Shown one piece after another: positions 37,306 to 46,191 of a stretch of 64,000 nucleotides of DNA. The notes below the pieces were generated by a model that was not told where the DNA came from, did not search any database, and was given only the letters and a program-made list of their open reading frames with translations. The stretch comes from Paraburkholderia solitsugae (lineage in GTDB: Bacteria; Pseudomonadota; Gammaproteobacteria; Burkholderiales; Burkholderiaceae), in assembly GCF_013177695.1 (NCBI RefSeq), contig NZ_WOEY01000153.1, positions 32,942 through 96,941 of the forward strand, written 5' to 3'. The translations under genes and the position numbers were made by a program. Each line of letters starts with the position of its first letter. Position 1 is the first letter of the stretch.

Positions 37306-38708
37306 TAGCGGGTCTCCGCGAGCGTTGCTTCGAAGGTGTCGCGAGTGCGCGAGGCGAGCAGCGCGATTTCTTCGTCGTCCAGGATGTAGGGGGGCATCAG
37401 ATAGACCGTCGTCGAAATCGGACGCAGCAGCAGTTCGCGCTGCAACGCGTTTTCGAAGAAGCGGCGCGAGAATGTTTTGGCTTGCTGAGCGTCGTCGATC
37501 ACTGCATCGAACGCGAAGATCGTGCCGCACTGACGCAGATTGCGCACCTGCTTATGTTCGGCGAGCGGCGCGAGCGCGGCCTTCAGCTTCGCGGATTTCT
37601 GCATGTTGACGGCGAGCACGTTGTCGCTTGCGAAGAGATCGAGCGTGGCGAGCGCTGCGCGGCACGCGAGCGGATTGCCCGTGTACGAATGCGAGTGCAG
37701 GAAGCCACGCGCGGTATCGTCGTGATAGAAGGCTTCGAAAATTTCATCGCGCGACAGCACGATCGAGAGCGGCAGATAGCCGCCGCTGATGCCTTTCGAC
37801 AGACACAGGAAGTCCGGCCAGATGCCGGCTTGTTCGCACGCGAAGAACGTACCCGTGCGACCGCAACCTACGGCGATTTCATCGGCGATCAGATGCACGC
37901 CGTACTGATCGCAGAGCGCGCGCAATCCGGCGATATACGACGGATCGTGCATCGCCATGCCGGCCGCGCATTGCACGAGCGGCTCGACGATCAGCGCGGA
38001 GATTTTCGAGGCGCGTGCTTCGAACAACGAGCGAACTTGATCGAGTGCGCGGCGCGACACATCGACTGCGCTTTCACCTGGTTGCGCGAGGCGCGCATCG
38101 GGCGATGCAACGACATGTGCGTTGCGGATCAGCGGATCGTAGGCGTCTTTGAAGAGCGCGACATCGGTGACGCCGAGCGCGCCGATGGTTTCGCCGTGAT
38201 AGCTGTTGGCGACGCAGACGAATTCCTGCTTGTCGGCGAAGCCGCGATTGCGCCACGAGTGGAAGCTCATCTTCAACGCGATTTCGACGGCGGATGCGCC
38301 ATCGGACGCGAAGAACGCGTGGCCGAGCGTGTTGTTCGTGAGTGCGCCAAGACGCTCCGCGAGTTCGATGGCTGGCTCGTGTGTGCAGCCGGCGAGCATG
38401 GCGTGTTCGAGCGTGTCGAGCTGGTCTTTCAACGCTGCATTGATACGAGGATTGGCATGACCAAACAGGTTGACCCACCAGGAGCTGATCGCGTCCAGAT
38501 ACCGGTTGTTCGCGCGATCGTAGAGCCACGCGCCCTGGCCTCGTGCGACCGGGATCAGCGGCAGGCGCTCGTGGTGTTTCATCTGGGTGCAGGGGTGCCA
38601 GACGGCACGCAGGCTGCGGGTGATCCAGTCTTCAGGAGATGCTGACTTTTCCAAAGGGGTACTCCGAGGTGCTTTTTGCCGTTGCACGGCTGGCTTTTTT
38701 AGGGCCAT
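37305..38708 (-). CDS. bioA: Adenosylmethionine-8-amino-7-oxononanoate aminotransferase
   Basis: A 467-residue class III aminotransferase. SSWWVNLFGHANPRI (about 73-87), NSYHGETIGALGVTD (about 168-182), LIADEIAVGCGRTG and LCLSKGISGGYLPLS (PLP Lys near 294) are typical of BioA. The first 25 residues are a basic extension. It uses S-adenosylmethionine as amino donor to make 7,8-diaminopelargonate. It is first in the biotin operon; I saw no clear BirA operator in the GC-poor sequence upstream. Confidence 0.97.
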   Translation of the reverse strand: MALKKPAVQRQKAPRSTPLEKSASPEDWITRSLRAVWHPCTQMKHHERLPLIPVARGQGAWLYDRANNRYLDAISSWWVNLFGHANPRINAALKDQLDTLEHAMLAGCTHEPAIELAERLGALTNNTLGHAFFASDGASAVEIALKMSFHSWRNRGFADKQEFVCVANSYHGETIGALGVTDVALFKDAYDPLIRNAHVVASPDARLAQPGESAVDVSRRALDQVRSLFEARASKISALIVEPLVQCAAGMAMHDPSYIAGLRALCDQYGVHLIADEIAVGCGRTGTFFACEQAGIWPDFLCLSKGISGGYLPLSIVLSRDEIFEAFYHDDTARGFLHSHSYTGNPLACRAALATLDLFASDNVLAVNMQKSAKLKAALAPLAEHKQVRNLRQCGTIFAFDAVIDDAQQAKTFSRRFFENALQRELLLRPISTTVYLMPPYILDDEEIALLASRTRDTFEATLAETR

Positions 38709-39013
38709 TTCATTCGCGCTGCGGGTTTTTCTTTGCGCTGCGCGCGGCCTTGGGGAGGCGTGAGGGATCGAGATTAGCGGTTTATTTCGCGCTGTGCACT
38801 AGGGGTTGGGGTGGTGGTTTTTGCCTGCGGCGCTGGGGTTTGCAGCTGTTCGATGCAGGTCGTTTCAGTTTTGTTCGGAAGGTCGCTGATCGACGGAGTT
38901 GACGACGACAAAGTAGTTGGACCTTATGGGCGGGAATTTGGGGTTTAAGGTGCGGATTTGCCTCCGGCGGTGGGGGTGCTTGTTTTTTTGCCTGCTCGGC
39001 GGTTGTTCTTCTG
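38709..39013. other. Non-coding leader of bioA with degenerate GCCTGCGGCG modules
   Basis: No gene is supported. Copies of TTGCCTGCGGCG-(C/T)TGG-like text occur at about 38818 and 38956, the same module that continues into the inverted repeat to the right (39014, 39069). Frames through here have skewed composition and no ribosome binding site. The biotin promoter must lie in the first 200 bases. Confidence 0.4.
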
Positions 39014-39285
39014 TATGCCTGCGGCGTTGGGCTTTGCTTTTTTGCCTTCGCGGCGCTTTTGTCTGTGCGCCTGCGGCGTTGGCCTTTCCTTGATTTGATA
39101 TTGGTTTATTAGCGTCGCCCCTGTGCGGGGCGGGCACTTACTTCTCTTTGCCGGCCGCAAAGAGAAGTAAGCAAGAGAAAGCGGCTCAAACCGCCAATTC
39201 TTAAGCGGGTCCCCCGCGCAGTCGCGGCAGTGGTGCATCTGGAATCCTTGCCCTCGCACATTCAACGTTCGTGACAAAGGAGTCA
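39014..39285. repeat. Left arm of a large imperfect inverted repeat
   Basis: About 270 bases that reappear in reverse complement at 39558-39826, with long identical blocks (for example GGCCTTTCCTTGATTTGATA and CGTCGCCCCTGTGCGGGGCG). The arm contains a perfect 14-base hairpin stem, CTTACTTCTCTTTG (39137-39150) with CAAAGAGAAGTAAG (39158-39171). I recall similar sequence in many Paraburkholderia intergenic regions, where it is often mis-called as short genes. Confidence 0.85.
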
Positions 39286-39557
39286 TCAGCTCCCACTCCG
39301 CACTGCGTGCGCCGCGGATGGGTCTGCCAGGGAAACCCGGGGCTTCGTTCATGGGCGGTGGGAGCCATCGGCTTCGCCTCGGCGAAGCGCCTCTGCACTC
39401 ATGGGCGAGCCCCACTTCAACAGAAATCTCGATCTGTCCCACTCGCACTCGCAGTGGCGATGCAATGACGAGTTACGGTGCAGGGCAAAACACGACAACC
39501 CAAACGCAGCGGGCGGTTTTAAGAATTGATCTTCGGCGCGCGCAGCGCCACCGGAAG

Positions 39558-39826
39558 TATGACTGCTTTGTCACTCGCGCCGAATGTGCGAGGGCACAGA
39601 TTCCAGATGCACCGCTACCGTGGCTGTGCGAGGGACCCGCTTAAAAATTAGCGGTTTGAGCCGCTTTCTTTTGCTTACTTTTCTTTGCGGCAGGCAAAGA
39701 AAAGTAGGTGCCCGCCCCGCACAGGGGCGACGCTAATAATCCAATATCAAATCAAGGAAAGGCCAACGCCGTAGGCACACAGACAAAGCACCGCAAAGGC
39801 AACCAAATCAGAAAGGCCAACACGGC
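39558..39826. repeat. Right arm of the large imperfect inverted repeat
   Basis: Reverse complement of 39014-39285 at roughly 80-85% identity by eye. It has its own hairpin, CTTACTTTTCTTTG (39674-39687) with CAAAGAAAAGTAG (39695-39707). Compensating A/G changes in both stem strands between the two copies suggest the stem is selected or was copied as a unit. The 270 bases between the arms hold no gene. Confidence 0.85.
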
Positions 39827-39913
39827 GAGGCCGCCACCGAAAGCCCACCATTGAAACATCACCCCCGCGGAGCGACCTAAACCAACCAGGCGCCCGCAGG
39901 CAAAAAACCTTCA

Positions 39914-40642
39914 TCAACTACCTGCGGCAGCTGCCGCAACAGCAGCTGGACATGCCGGCACCGCAAAGCCTACCCCTTTCCCGGCGGAGCCACCCTTAGG
40001 CGCAACAGAGGCCATAGCCTGCACAGCACTAGCCACCTGCCCAGCAATCCGCTGCAACGCGGCCCGATGCCCACTAACAAGCGCATCATAGCCACCGCTA
40101 ACCGGCTCACTCACGACACTCCGACAGGTCATCACAGCAGTACTACGTACAGCCCTCACACTCCAAACCGCATCGATCAACGCATGCGACCCCGGCCATG
40201 ACTCGAACCGCTGCACATTCATACTCACCCGGTACACCGGCGTCGTATCCGAATACGCAGTCCCATACACATCGATCGTGCCCAACTGCTGCGTCAGACT
40301 GGTCGACAACGCACGACGAATCTCGTCACCCGGCAACGAAGCCCAACGCTCATCTTCGAGCACCTTGACCTGCGTCGGTCCCGTCTGCACCACAAGCTGA
40401 TTCTTCGCCACTTGCGGCGGTACATCGATCGGCGCGACTTCGATCAGCCACGCCGGCGCAGCCGACGTCCGGGCGCTAACCGGCACCGCGGAGCCGGCAG
40501 CCGTACCATCCGCGCCAAGCGTATAAAAGCGGCTGCTCGGCGACGAACACGCTGCCATCGCCACCAGTCCGGCCAGAGCGCCGACATAAACAGCGCCGCG
40601 CACAAGCCCGCGCGGCGGGCGGGGGAGCCGGGCAAACATCAT
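39914..40642 (-). CDS. pqiC: PqiC-type outer-membrane lipoprotein (ABC-type transport auxiliary)
   Basis: 242 residues. The signal peptide ends in a lipobox (LVAMAAC, Cys near residue 32), so the protein is lipid-anchored. The core follows the DUF330/PqiC pattern: RFYTLG after the lipobox, IEVAPIDVPPQVAKNQLV, and RWASLPGDEIRRALSTSLTQQL. The final 40 residues are Ala/Gly-rich. Its start overlaps the pqiB stop by 4 bases. PqiABC-type systems are thought to move lipids or other hydrophobic compounds between the two membranes. Confidence 0.92.
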   Translation of the reverse strand: MMFARLPRPPRGLVRGAVYVGALAGLVAMAACSSPSSRFYTLGADGTAAGSAVPVSARTSAAPAWLIEVAPIDVPPQVAKNQLVVQTGPTQVKVLEDERWASLPGDEIRRALSTSLTQQLGTIDVYGTAYSDTTPVYRVSMNVQRFESWPGSHALIDAVWSVRAVRSTAVMTCRSVVSEPVSGGYDALVSGHRAALQRIAGQVASAVQAMASVAPKGGSAGKGVGFAVPACPAAVAAAAAGS

Positions 40643-42297
40643 GGTTTATCTCCTGGTTTACCGCGCAATAACGATTCCGGATGACGCTCCAGATAATCCG
40701 ACAGCGCATTCAGCGACTGCAACGTGCGTGTCAGTTCCTGCAACGCCTGATGAACATCCGACTGCAACGGCGAGTCCTGCTGCAACGTCGCCTCGGCTGA
40801 ACCAAAGGTCTGCTTCGCCGCGGCCAGGGTGTCGCGCGCCTCCGGCACGACTTCCTTGTCGAGTCGCGTGAACAGTTGGTCGGCATTCTTCAACGCGCTG
40901 TTCAGGTTCGAACCGATCTGATCGAACGGCACCTTGTCGAGCTTCCTCGCAATGTCGGCAACCTGCACCTGCAGTTCGTCGAGCGAGTTCGGAATGGTCG
41001 GCAACTCGAGCGGATCGCCCGTGACGTCCACCGTGGCCGGCGGCGCTTTCGGGAAGATATCGAGCGCTACGTACAACTGGCTCGTAATCAGATTGCCGGT
41101 GCGCAACTGGCCGCGCAGACCATGCTTGACGAGTTGTTGCAGCAAGACCTGACCCGCCATAGTGCCTGGCGTCGGCGCGGTTTCGCGGAAACGCTTGCCG
41201 AGGCGGTCCGGGTACAGGTTCATCGTCACCGGCATCGTGAAGCTGCGCGTCTTCGGATCGTAGTCGATGCCGATGTTGGTCACCTGGCCTAGCACGATGC
41301 CGCGGAAATCGACCGTCGCGCCGACCGACAGCCCACGCAGCGACTGATTGAAGTTCATGACCACACGCAACGGCACGCCGTCCGGTTCGCGCATCGCGTC
41401 CTGTTCATCCGAGCCGAGGCGGAACGTCATGTTGTTCGGCGCTTGCGCGCCCACGCCCTGACCCGGCGGCGACTGGAACGACAAGCCGCCGACGATCACC
41501 GTCGCAAGCGACTGCGTATTCAGCTTGAAGCCGCTCGAGTCGAGCCGCAAGTCGACGCCGCTCGCATGCCACCAGCGCGAATTGGTGCCAACGTATTGGT
41601 CGAATGGTGCCGATACGAATACCTGCATCGTCACGCCGGTACCGTCCTTGTCGAGCGAGAAGCCGACCACCTGGCCGACCTGCACGCGCCGGTAGAAAAT
41701 CGGCGAGCCGATGTCGATCGAGCCGAGCGAATCGCCATGCAGGATGAACTGGTGGCCTTTCTGATCGCCCGTAATCGGCGGCGGCGTTTCGAGGCCGACG
41801 AAGTTTCTCTCGCTGTCCGGAGAATGGCCGGCGTCCGCGCCGATGTACGCACCCGAGAGCAGCGTAGTCAGTCCGGACACGCCGCTCGCGCCGACGCGTG
41901 GGCGCACGACCCAGAAGCGCGAATCCTTGACCGCGAAGTCTTCGCCTTCCTTGGTCAACTGCACCTGAACCAGCACGTGCGACAGATCCTTCGACAGCGT
42001 GATGGTCTTCACCGAGCCGACGTCGACGTCCTTGTACTTGACCTTGGTCTTGCCGGGCTCGAGGCCTTCGGCGCTGTTGAACGTGATGGTGATGGTCGGG
42101 CCTCGTTCGGTCACCGACTTGACCACGAGCGCGATGCCGATCAGCGCGGCGATCAGCGGAATCACCCAGACGAGCGAGGGCAGCCAGCGGCTGCGCGGCT
42201 CGATGTCGGGGTCTGGCAGTTGGGGCGGCAGCTTGGGTCCGTTCGAATCGTTGCGCGGCGCATCGGAGGCGGGCGTCGGTCCTTGCGGGCTAGTCAT
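40639..42297 (-). CDS. pqiB: PqiB-type MCE-domain intermembrane transport protein
   Basis: A 552-residue protein with a single N-terminal membrane helix (SLVWVIPLIAALIGIALVV, about 41-59) and three MCE repeats (about 65-155, 175-270, 305-400, marked by EGLEPGKTKVKYKDV, DIGSPIFYRRVQVGQV and LSVGATVDFRGIVLGQV). A long helical C-terminus follows (about 440-550). PqiB hexamers form a tube across the periplasm. It lies between pqiA and pqiC with overlaps of 8 and 4 bases, which indicates one operon. Confidence 0.95.
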   Translation of the reverse strand: MTSPQGPTPASDAPRNDSNGPKLPPQLPDPDIEPRSRWLPSLVWVIPLIAALIGIALVVKSVTERGPTITITFNSAEGLEPGKTKVKYKDVDVGSVKTITLSKDLSHVLVQVQLTKEGEDFAVKDSRFWVVRPRVGASGVSGLTTLLSGAYIGADAGHSPDSERNFVGLETPPPITGDQKGHQFILHGDSLGSIDIGSPIFYRRVQVGQVVGFSLDKDGTGVTMQVFVSAPFDQYVGTNSRWWHASGVDLRLDSSGFKLNTQSLATVIVGGLSFQSPPGQGVGAQAPNNMTFRLGSDEQDAMREPDGVPLRVVMNFNQSLRGLSVGATVDFRGIVLGQVTNIGIDYDPKTRSFTMPVTMNLYPDRLGKRFRETAPTPGTMAGQVLLQQLVKHGLRGQLRTGNLITSQLYVALDIFPKAPPATVDVTGDPLELPTIPNSLDELQVQVADIARKLDKVPFDQIGSNLNSALKNADQLFTRLDKEVVPEARDTLAAAKQTFGSAEATLQQDSPLQSDVHQALQELTRTLQSLNALSDYLERHPESLLRGKPGDKP

Positions 42298-42940
42298 GGT
42301 CGAGGTCCTGAGGTTTTTGAGTGCTGCCTTCCACGTTGTCCCAGATGAGCCGTGGATCGAATTGCATGGATGCCATCATCGTCAGAATCACCACCGAGCC
42401 GAAGGCGATTGCGCCCGGGCCGGCCGTGATCACAGCAAGCGATTTGAACCGGACCAGCGCGACGGTCAGTGTGACGACGAACACGTCGAGCATCGACCAG
42501 CGCCCGATCTTTTCGACCATCCGATAGAGCGTGGTGCGCTGATCCGGCCGCCAGCGCGAGCGGCGCTGCGCGGTGGCGGTGAGCAGCACCAGCACACTGA
42601 GCTTGAGCATCGGCACCATGATGCTGGCGATGAACACGATCACGGCCAATGGCCAGTCACCCGAGGTCCAGAAGTACACGACACCGCTCATGATGGTGTC
42701 GTCTTCCGAACCGAGCAGCGACGACGTATGCATCACCGGCAACAGATTCGCGGGAATATACAGCAAGGCCGCGGCAATCAGCAGCGCCCACGTGCGCATC
42801 AGGCTATCGGGGCTGCGCGAGTGAAGGATCGCGCCGCATCGCCCGCAATGCTGCGGCGTGACGGAGCGGATACGCGGCTCGACACGTCCGCACGCATGGC
42901 AAGCGACCAGACCCGCGCGCTTCGCGGTCAAGTATTTCAT
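42290..42940 (-). CDS. PqiA-type membrane protein, second half
   Basis: 216 residues from the ATG at 42940; longer frames upstream only overlap the neighbour. A zinc-ribbon-like Cys pair set (CHACG...HCGRCG, about 14-38) is followed by four membrane helices and the conserved SMLDVFVVTLTVALVRF and FDPRLIWD. In E. coli PqiA is one 417-residue protein with two such units; here each unit is a separate gene. It overlaps pqiB by 8 bases. Confidence 0.9.
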   Translation of the reverse strand: MKYLTAKRAGLVACHACGRVEPRIRSVTPQHCGRCGAILHSRSPDSLMRTWALLIAAALLYIPANLLPVMHTSSLLGSEDDTIMSGVVYFWTSGDWPLAVIVFIASIMVPMLKLSVLVLLTATAQRRSRWRPDQRTTLYRMVEKIGRWSMLDVFVVTLTVALVRFKSLAVITAGPGAIAFGSVVILTMMASMQFDPRLIWDNVEGSTQKPQDLDHD

Positions 42941-42947
42941 CGTGCGC

Positions 42948-43703
42948 TCATCCCTGATGCGGCGCCGGCGGCACGCCCGGCGGCAATGCGGATTGCGCTG
43001 CGCCTTGCACTTCAGGCGGCGGGGGTGGCCCGGCAAGGGAACTGGCGGCAGCCTCGGCACTGTCCGCGGAGGTCCGCGGCAGCGGTTTCTGGTTGCGCTC
43101 GTTCATTTCGTCGGCGAGGTCCCACAGCACGCGCGGATCGAACGTGAGGACCACTGCGATCATGAGCGTCAGCACACCGAACGCGAATAGTGCCGCTTCG
43201 GGAATCACGCGCGCGAGACTTACCATCTTCACGATGGTGATCAGCACGCCGAGCATGAACACTTCGATCATGCCCCACGGCCGCACGAATTGAATGGCGC
43301 GCAACACGCGGTTGAAGGCGGGCGGCACGTAGCCGGCGCGCAGGGGGATCAGCACGTAGAGCAGCGCGACCAGCTCGGTCAGCGGGAACAGAATGGTCGA
43401 ACAGAACACCATGACCGCAACGATCTGCATGTCCTCACCCCACAGTGCGACGAGCGCGCCGAACAGCGTGGTTTGCGAGGTGATGCCGCTGGTTTCGAGT
43501 TCGACGATCGGGAAAGCCTGGGCGATCACGAAGGTGATCAGCGCGGCCAGCGTCATCGCACAGATACTGTCGAGCTTGCGGGAGACACCACGATAGAGCG
43601 TCGCGCCGCAACGGGGACAGCATGCGACCACCCGCCCGACAAGCCGGGGCTTGCTGAACAGCGCATCGCATTCATGGCACGCGATCAGGTTGTCATGTTC
43701 CAT
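42948..43703 (-). CDS. PqiA-type membrane protein, first half
   Basis: 251 residues with a zinc-ribbon-like set (CHECD...CCPRCG, about 9-32) and four membrane helices. PWGMIEVFMLGVLITIVKMVSLA corresponds to the second-half sequence SMLDVFVVTLTVALVRF, and both end in FDPR(V/L)(L/I)WD. A Pro/Ala-rich C-terminal tail (about 215-251) is extra. It is the first gene of the pqi operon. Together with the next gene it replaces the usual two-repeat PqiA. Confidence 0.9.
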   Translation of the reverse strand: MEHDNLIACHECDALFSKPRLVGRVVACCPRCGATLYRGVSRKLDSICAMTLAALITFVIAQAFPIVELETSGITSQTTLFGALVALWGEDMQIVAVMVFCSTILFPLTELVALLYVLIPLRAGYVPPAFNRVLRAIQFVRPWGMIEVFMLGVLITIVKMVSLARVIPEAALFAFGVLTLMIAVVLTFDPRVLWDLADEMNERNQKPLPRTSADSAEAAASSLAGPPPPPEVQGAAQSALPPGVPPAPHQG

Positions 43704-44125
43704 ACGGCAGAAGGGCTAACGACGTGAGGGGAGGCGTGCAATGCCGGTTTTAGAGCAGGGTCGGAGAAAGCGTGAAGCAATAGTACCAAACGCGCTTCGC
43801 CGCTGGGCCGGCCATTGAACCCGGTGCAACCGGTGAGCCAGGCGGCGTCGTGAACAAGACAAGACTAGTCTTACACAAAAATGCTTACTTCTGACACTCT
43901 CCGGCCCCAATTGTTCAATACCTTTCTGGACACGGGAAAATTTTCCGCCTGGCTGCATTCCGGGTCGACAGAGCCAGCTTTTTCCGCTTGCGGTAGCATG
44001 GCGGCCTTGGCGTGTGCCGCAGCCACTACGCTTTCTATCGAGTCGCACAATGCAACATGCATGGGCAGCGTGGAATAGCAGGGCCGGCTGCGCCGTTAAC
44101 TTCTCTTAGCTTGCGCTGACCTGTC
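43704..44125. other. Divergent region between the pqi operon and cytochrome b561
   Basis: 422 bases. AAGACTAGTCTT at 43861-43872 is a perfect 12-base palindrome, a candidate operator. A 65-codon plus-strand frame at 43881-44078 has no ribosome binding site and unremarkable composition, so I leave it uncalled. The stretch 43865-43960 is AT-rich and promoter-like. Confidence 0.4.
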
Positions 44126-44683
44126 ATGGCAAATCCTTCTTTCGGTGGCCGCGAGTCGTACACGCGGACTGCCATCGCCTTTCACTGGCTGATCGCGCTG
44201 CTGATCGTGTGCGGCTTCGCGCTCGGTTGGGTGATGACTGACATCCCAGGCTTCACGCCCACCAAGCTGCGCTACTTTTCGTACCACAAGTGGATCGGCG
44301 TGACGGTGTTCGCGCTCGCCGTGCTGCGCATTCTGTGGCGCGCCACCCACGCGGGTCCGCCGATGCCGCGCCGCATGCCGGCCTGGCAGCGCGGCGCCGC
44401 GCATCTCACGCATCTGCTGCTCTACGTGCTGATGATCGTGATTCCCGTCTCCGGCTATCTGTATAGCTCGGCGGCCAACGTACCGGTGGTCTACCTCGGT
44501 CTGATTCCGCTGCCGCGCCTGATCGCACCGGACCCGCATCTCAAGGAACTGCTGAAGAACGTGCATATCGCGTTGAATTACACATTGCTCGTGCTGGTCG
44601 CGCTGCATGTCGCGGCGGCGCTCAAGCATCAATGGCTGGACCGCGACGGCCTGCTGTCGCGCATGCTCCCTTTCATCAAATAA
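44126..44683 (+). CDS. Cytochrome b561 family protein
   Basis: A 185-residue inner-membrane di-heme protein with four helices. Conserved His residues lie in AIAFHWLIALL (near 20), FSYHKWIGVTV (near 53), HLTHLLLYVLM (near 95) and VLVALHVAAALKHQW (near 160-167), the usual b-heme ligands. It passes electrons between quinol and another acceptor; CybB of E. coli is a superoxide:ubiquinone oxidoreductase. It is followed after 8 bases by a yceI gene, a frequent pairing. Confidence 0.93.
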   Translation: MANPSFGGRESYTRTAIAFHWLIALLIVCGFALGWVMTDIPGFTPTKLRYFSYHKWIGVTVFALAVLRILWRATHAGPPMPRRMPAWQRGAAHLTHLLLYVLMIVIPVSGYLYSSAANVPVVYLGLIPLPRLIAPDPHLKELLKNVHIALNYTLLVLVALHVAAALKHQWLDRDGLLSRMLPFIK

Positions 44684-44691
44684 GGATAACC

Positions 44692-45255
44692 ATGAAAGTT
44701 TCGTTTTATCGCTACATGCTCGCCGCAGTCGCGGCAGCCTCGCTGACTGCGGCCGGCAGTGCGCTCGCGCAGGTCGACGTCGCCAAGAGCTCGGTGACGG
44801 CAACGTCGAAGCAGATGAACGTGCCGGTGGAAGGCAAGTTCGGTAAATTCACCGCTCAGGTGACGTTCGATCCGGCAAAACCGGCCGACGGCAATGCGCA
44901 GTTCAGCATCGACGTCGGCAGTTACGACCTCGGCGACGAAAGCTACAACGACCAGGTGCGCGGCAAGGACTGGTTCGACGCGAAGACCTATCCGACTGCA
45001 ACCTTCGTGTCGAGCGCGATTGCGCCGGCCGGCAGTAATCAGTTCAAGGTTACTGGCAAGCTGACCATCAAGGGTAAATCGCAGACCGTCGTGGTGCCGG
45101 TCACGGTCACCCAGCAGGGCGCGACCCAGACGTTCGACGGGTCACTGCCGATCAAGCGTTCGCAATTCGACATCGGCACCGGCGAATGGAAAGACACCTC
45201 GGTGGTCGCCGATGAGGTGGTGATCAAGTTTCATATCGTTGCAGCACGCAAGTGA
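44692..45255 (+). CDS. YceI-family periplasmic protein (first copy)
   Basis: 187 residues from the ATG at 44692 (AAGGAT 5 bases upstream). The signal peptide ends near residue 26 (GSALA-QVDVAKS). The mature lipocalin-like barrel shows the YceI pattern: GKFGKFTAQVTFDP, YDLGDESYNDQVRGKDWFD, YPTATFVSSAI and KGKSQTVVVPVTV. YceI proteins bind polyisoprenoids or quinone-like molecules. It is translated directly after cytochrome b561, suggesting quinone-related work in the envelope. Confidence 0.93.
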   Translation: MKVSFYRYMLAAVAAASLTAAGSALAQVDVAKSSVTATSKQMNVPVEGKFGKFTAQVTFDPAKPADGNAQFSIDVGSYDLGDESYNDQVRGKDWFDAKTYPTATFVSSAIAPAGSNQFKVTGKLTIKGKSQTVVVPVTVTQQGATQTFDGSLPIKRSQFDIGTGEWKDTSVVADEVVIKFHIVAARK

Positions 45256-45321
45256 CGTTCGCCGCGCGCTTTGGGCGCAGCCGCTTTCCTGCAGGAATTG
45301 CAGAAACATAAGGAGCATGAA

Positions 45322-45903
45322 TTGAAAACATCCCTATTGATCGCCGTCGGCGCATTGGCTTCTTCTTTCTCGCTCGGCGCGTTGGCCGCAGCGGACACCT
45401 ATCAGCTCGACCCGACCCACACGTATCCGAGCTTCGAGGCGGATCACTTGGGCGGCCTCTCGGTGTGGCGCGGTAAGTTCGTCAAGAGCTCCGGCACGGT
45501 CACGCTCGACCGTGCGGCGAAAACCGGCACGGTGGACGTCTCGGTTGACCCGGCTTCGGTGGAAACGGGCAACACCAAGCTCGACGACCATCTGAAGACG
45601 GACACGTTCTTCGACGTGACCAAGTATCCGTCGGTGACCTACAAAGGGACCGATATCAAGTTCGACGGCGACAAGCCGGTCGAAGTGATCGGCAGCCTGA
45701 CGATCCGCGGCGTGACCAAGCCGCTGAACCTGACGATCGAATCGTTCAAGTGCATGCAGCACCCGGTGCTCAAGCGCGAAGTGTGTGGCGTGGAAGCGAG
45801 CGCGCATTTCAACCGCAACGATTACGGCATGGACTTCGGCGCGAAGTACGGCTTCAATATGGATACCAAGCTGCATATTCAAGCTGAAGGTATCAAGCAA
45901 TAA
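45322..45903 (+). CDS. YceI-family periplasmic protein (second copy)
   Basis: 193 residues. The start is a TTG at 45322, chosen because AAGGAG ends 6 bases upstream and the signal peptide then begins normally (KTSLLIAVGALASSFSLGALAA-ADTYQLD). The mature part keeps the YceI motifs (YQLDPTHTYPSFEADHLGGLSVWRG, DDHLKTDTFFDVTKYPSVTYKG, RNDYGMDFG). It is a diverged paralogue of the gene just upstream, with two Cys residues (FKCMQHPVLKREVCG) that could form a disulfide. A strong terminator follows. Confidence 0.93.
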   Translation: MKTSLLIAVGALASSFSLGALAAADTYQLDPTHTYPSFEADHLGGLSVWRGKFVKSSGTVTLDRAAKTGTVDVSVDPASVETGNTKLDDHLKTDTFFDVTKYPSVTYKGTDIKFDGDKPVEVIGSLTIRGVTKPLNLTIESFKCMQHPVLKREVCGVEASAHFNRNDYGMDFGAKYGFNMDTKLHIQAEGIKQ

Positions 45904-45970
45904 GCGCTTCAACGAGCCTGTTGCGTATTCGTATTTGATGCCACGCGTGGCGCGGCCGTTGCGCCGCAAC

Positions 45971-46011
45971 AAAAAACCGCTTCGTTCGCTTTTGCGATGA
46001 AGCGGTTTTTT
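45971..46011 (+). terminator. Terminator of the b561-yceI-yceI operon
   Basis: AAAAAACCGCTTC (45971-45983) pairs with GAAGCGGTTTTTT (45999-46011), a 13-base stem ending in a T-run, 68 bases after the second yceI stop. The A-run on the left also allows termination from the opposite strand. Confidence 0.9.
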
Positions 46012-46191
46012 ATTGCCTGTTTGAAGCGCCGGAAGCCCTATGCCGTGGCCATTGCCTATTTGCCGCTCGCCTCGCTTTATTTTTTCAGGTACATAGAGCG
46101 CTGACGCCGTATTGGTTGTGCGCGCATCCAGTTCGGCAGAGTCAGGGCGCAAAGCCTACATTAATAATATTCGCGCGCATTGGAGATCTGC

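Noticed and set aside
38945..39448. Minus-strand frame of 167 codons in the inverted-repeat island
   Set aside because: Its sequence is a translation of the repeat arm, with skewed composition and no ribosome site. Such calls are common artefacts of this repeat.
39318..39644. Plus-strand frame of 108 codons within the inverted-repeat island
   Set aside because: It bridges the repeat centre and right arm, has no homologous features or ribosome site, and is explained by the repeat.
38709..39913. Insertion sequence or transposon at the repeat island
   Set aside because: There is no transposase frame between or beside the arms and no obvious target duplication, so only a non-autonomous repeat can be supported.
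43881..44078. 65-codon plus-strand frame upstream of cytochrome b561
   Set aside because: It starts in an AT-rich promoter-like region without a ribosome site, and its sequence has no structural plan.
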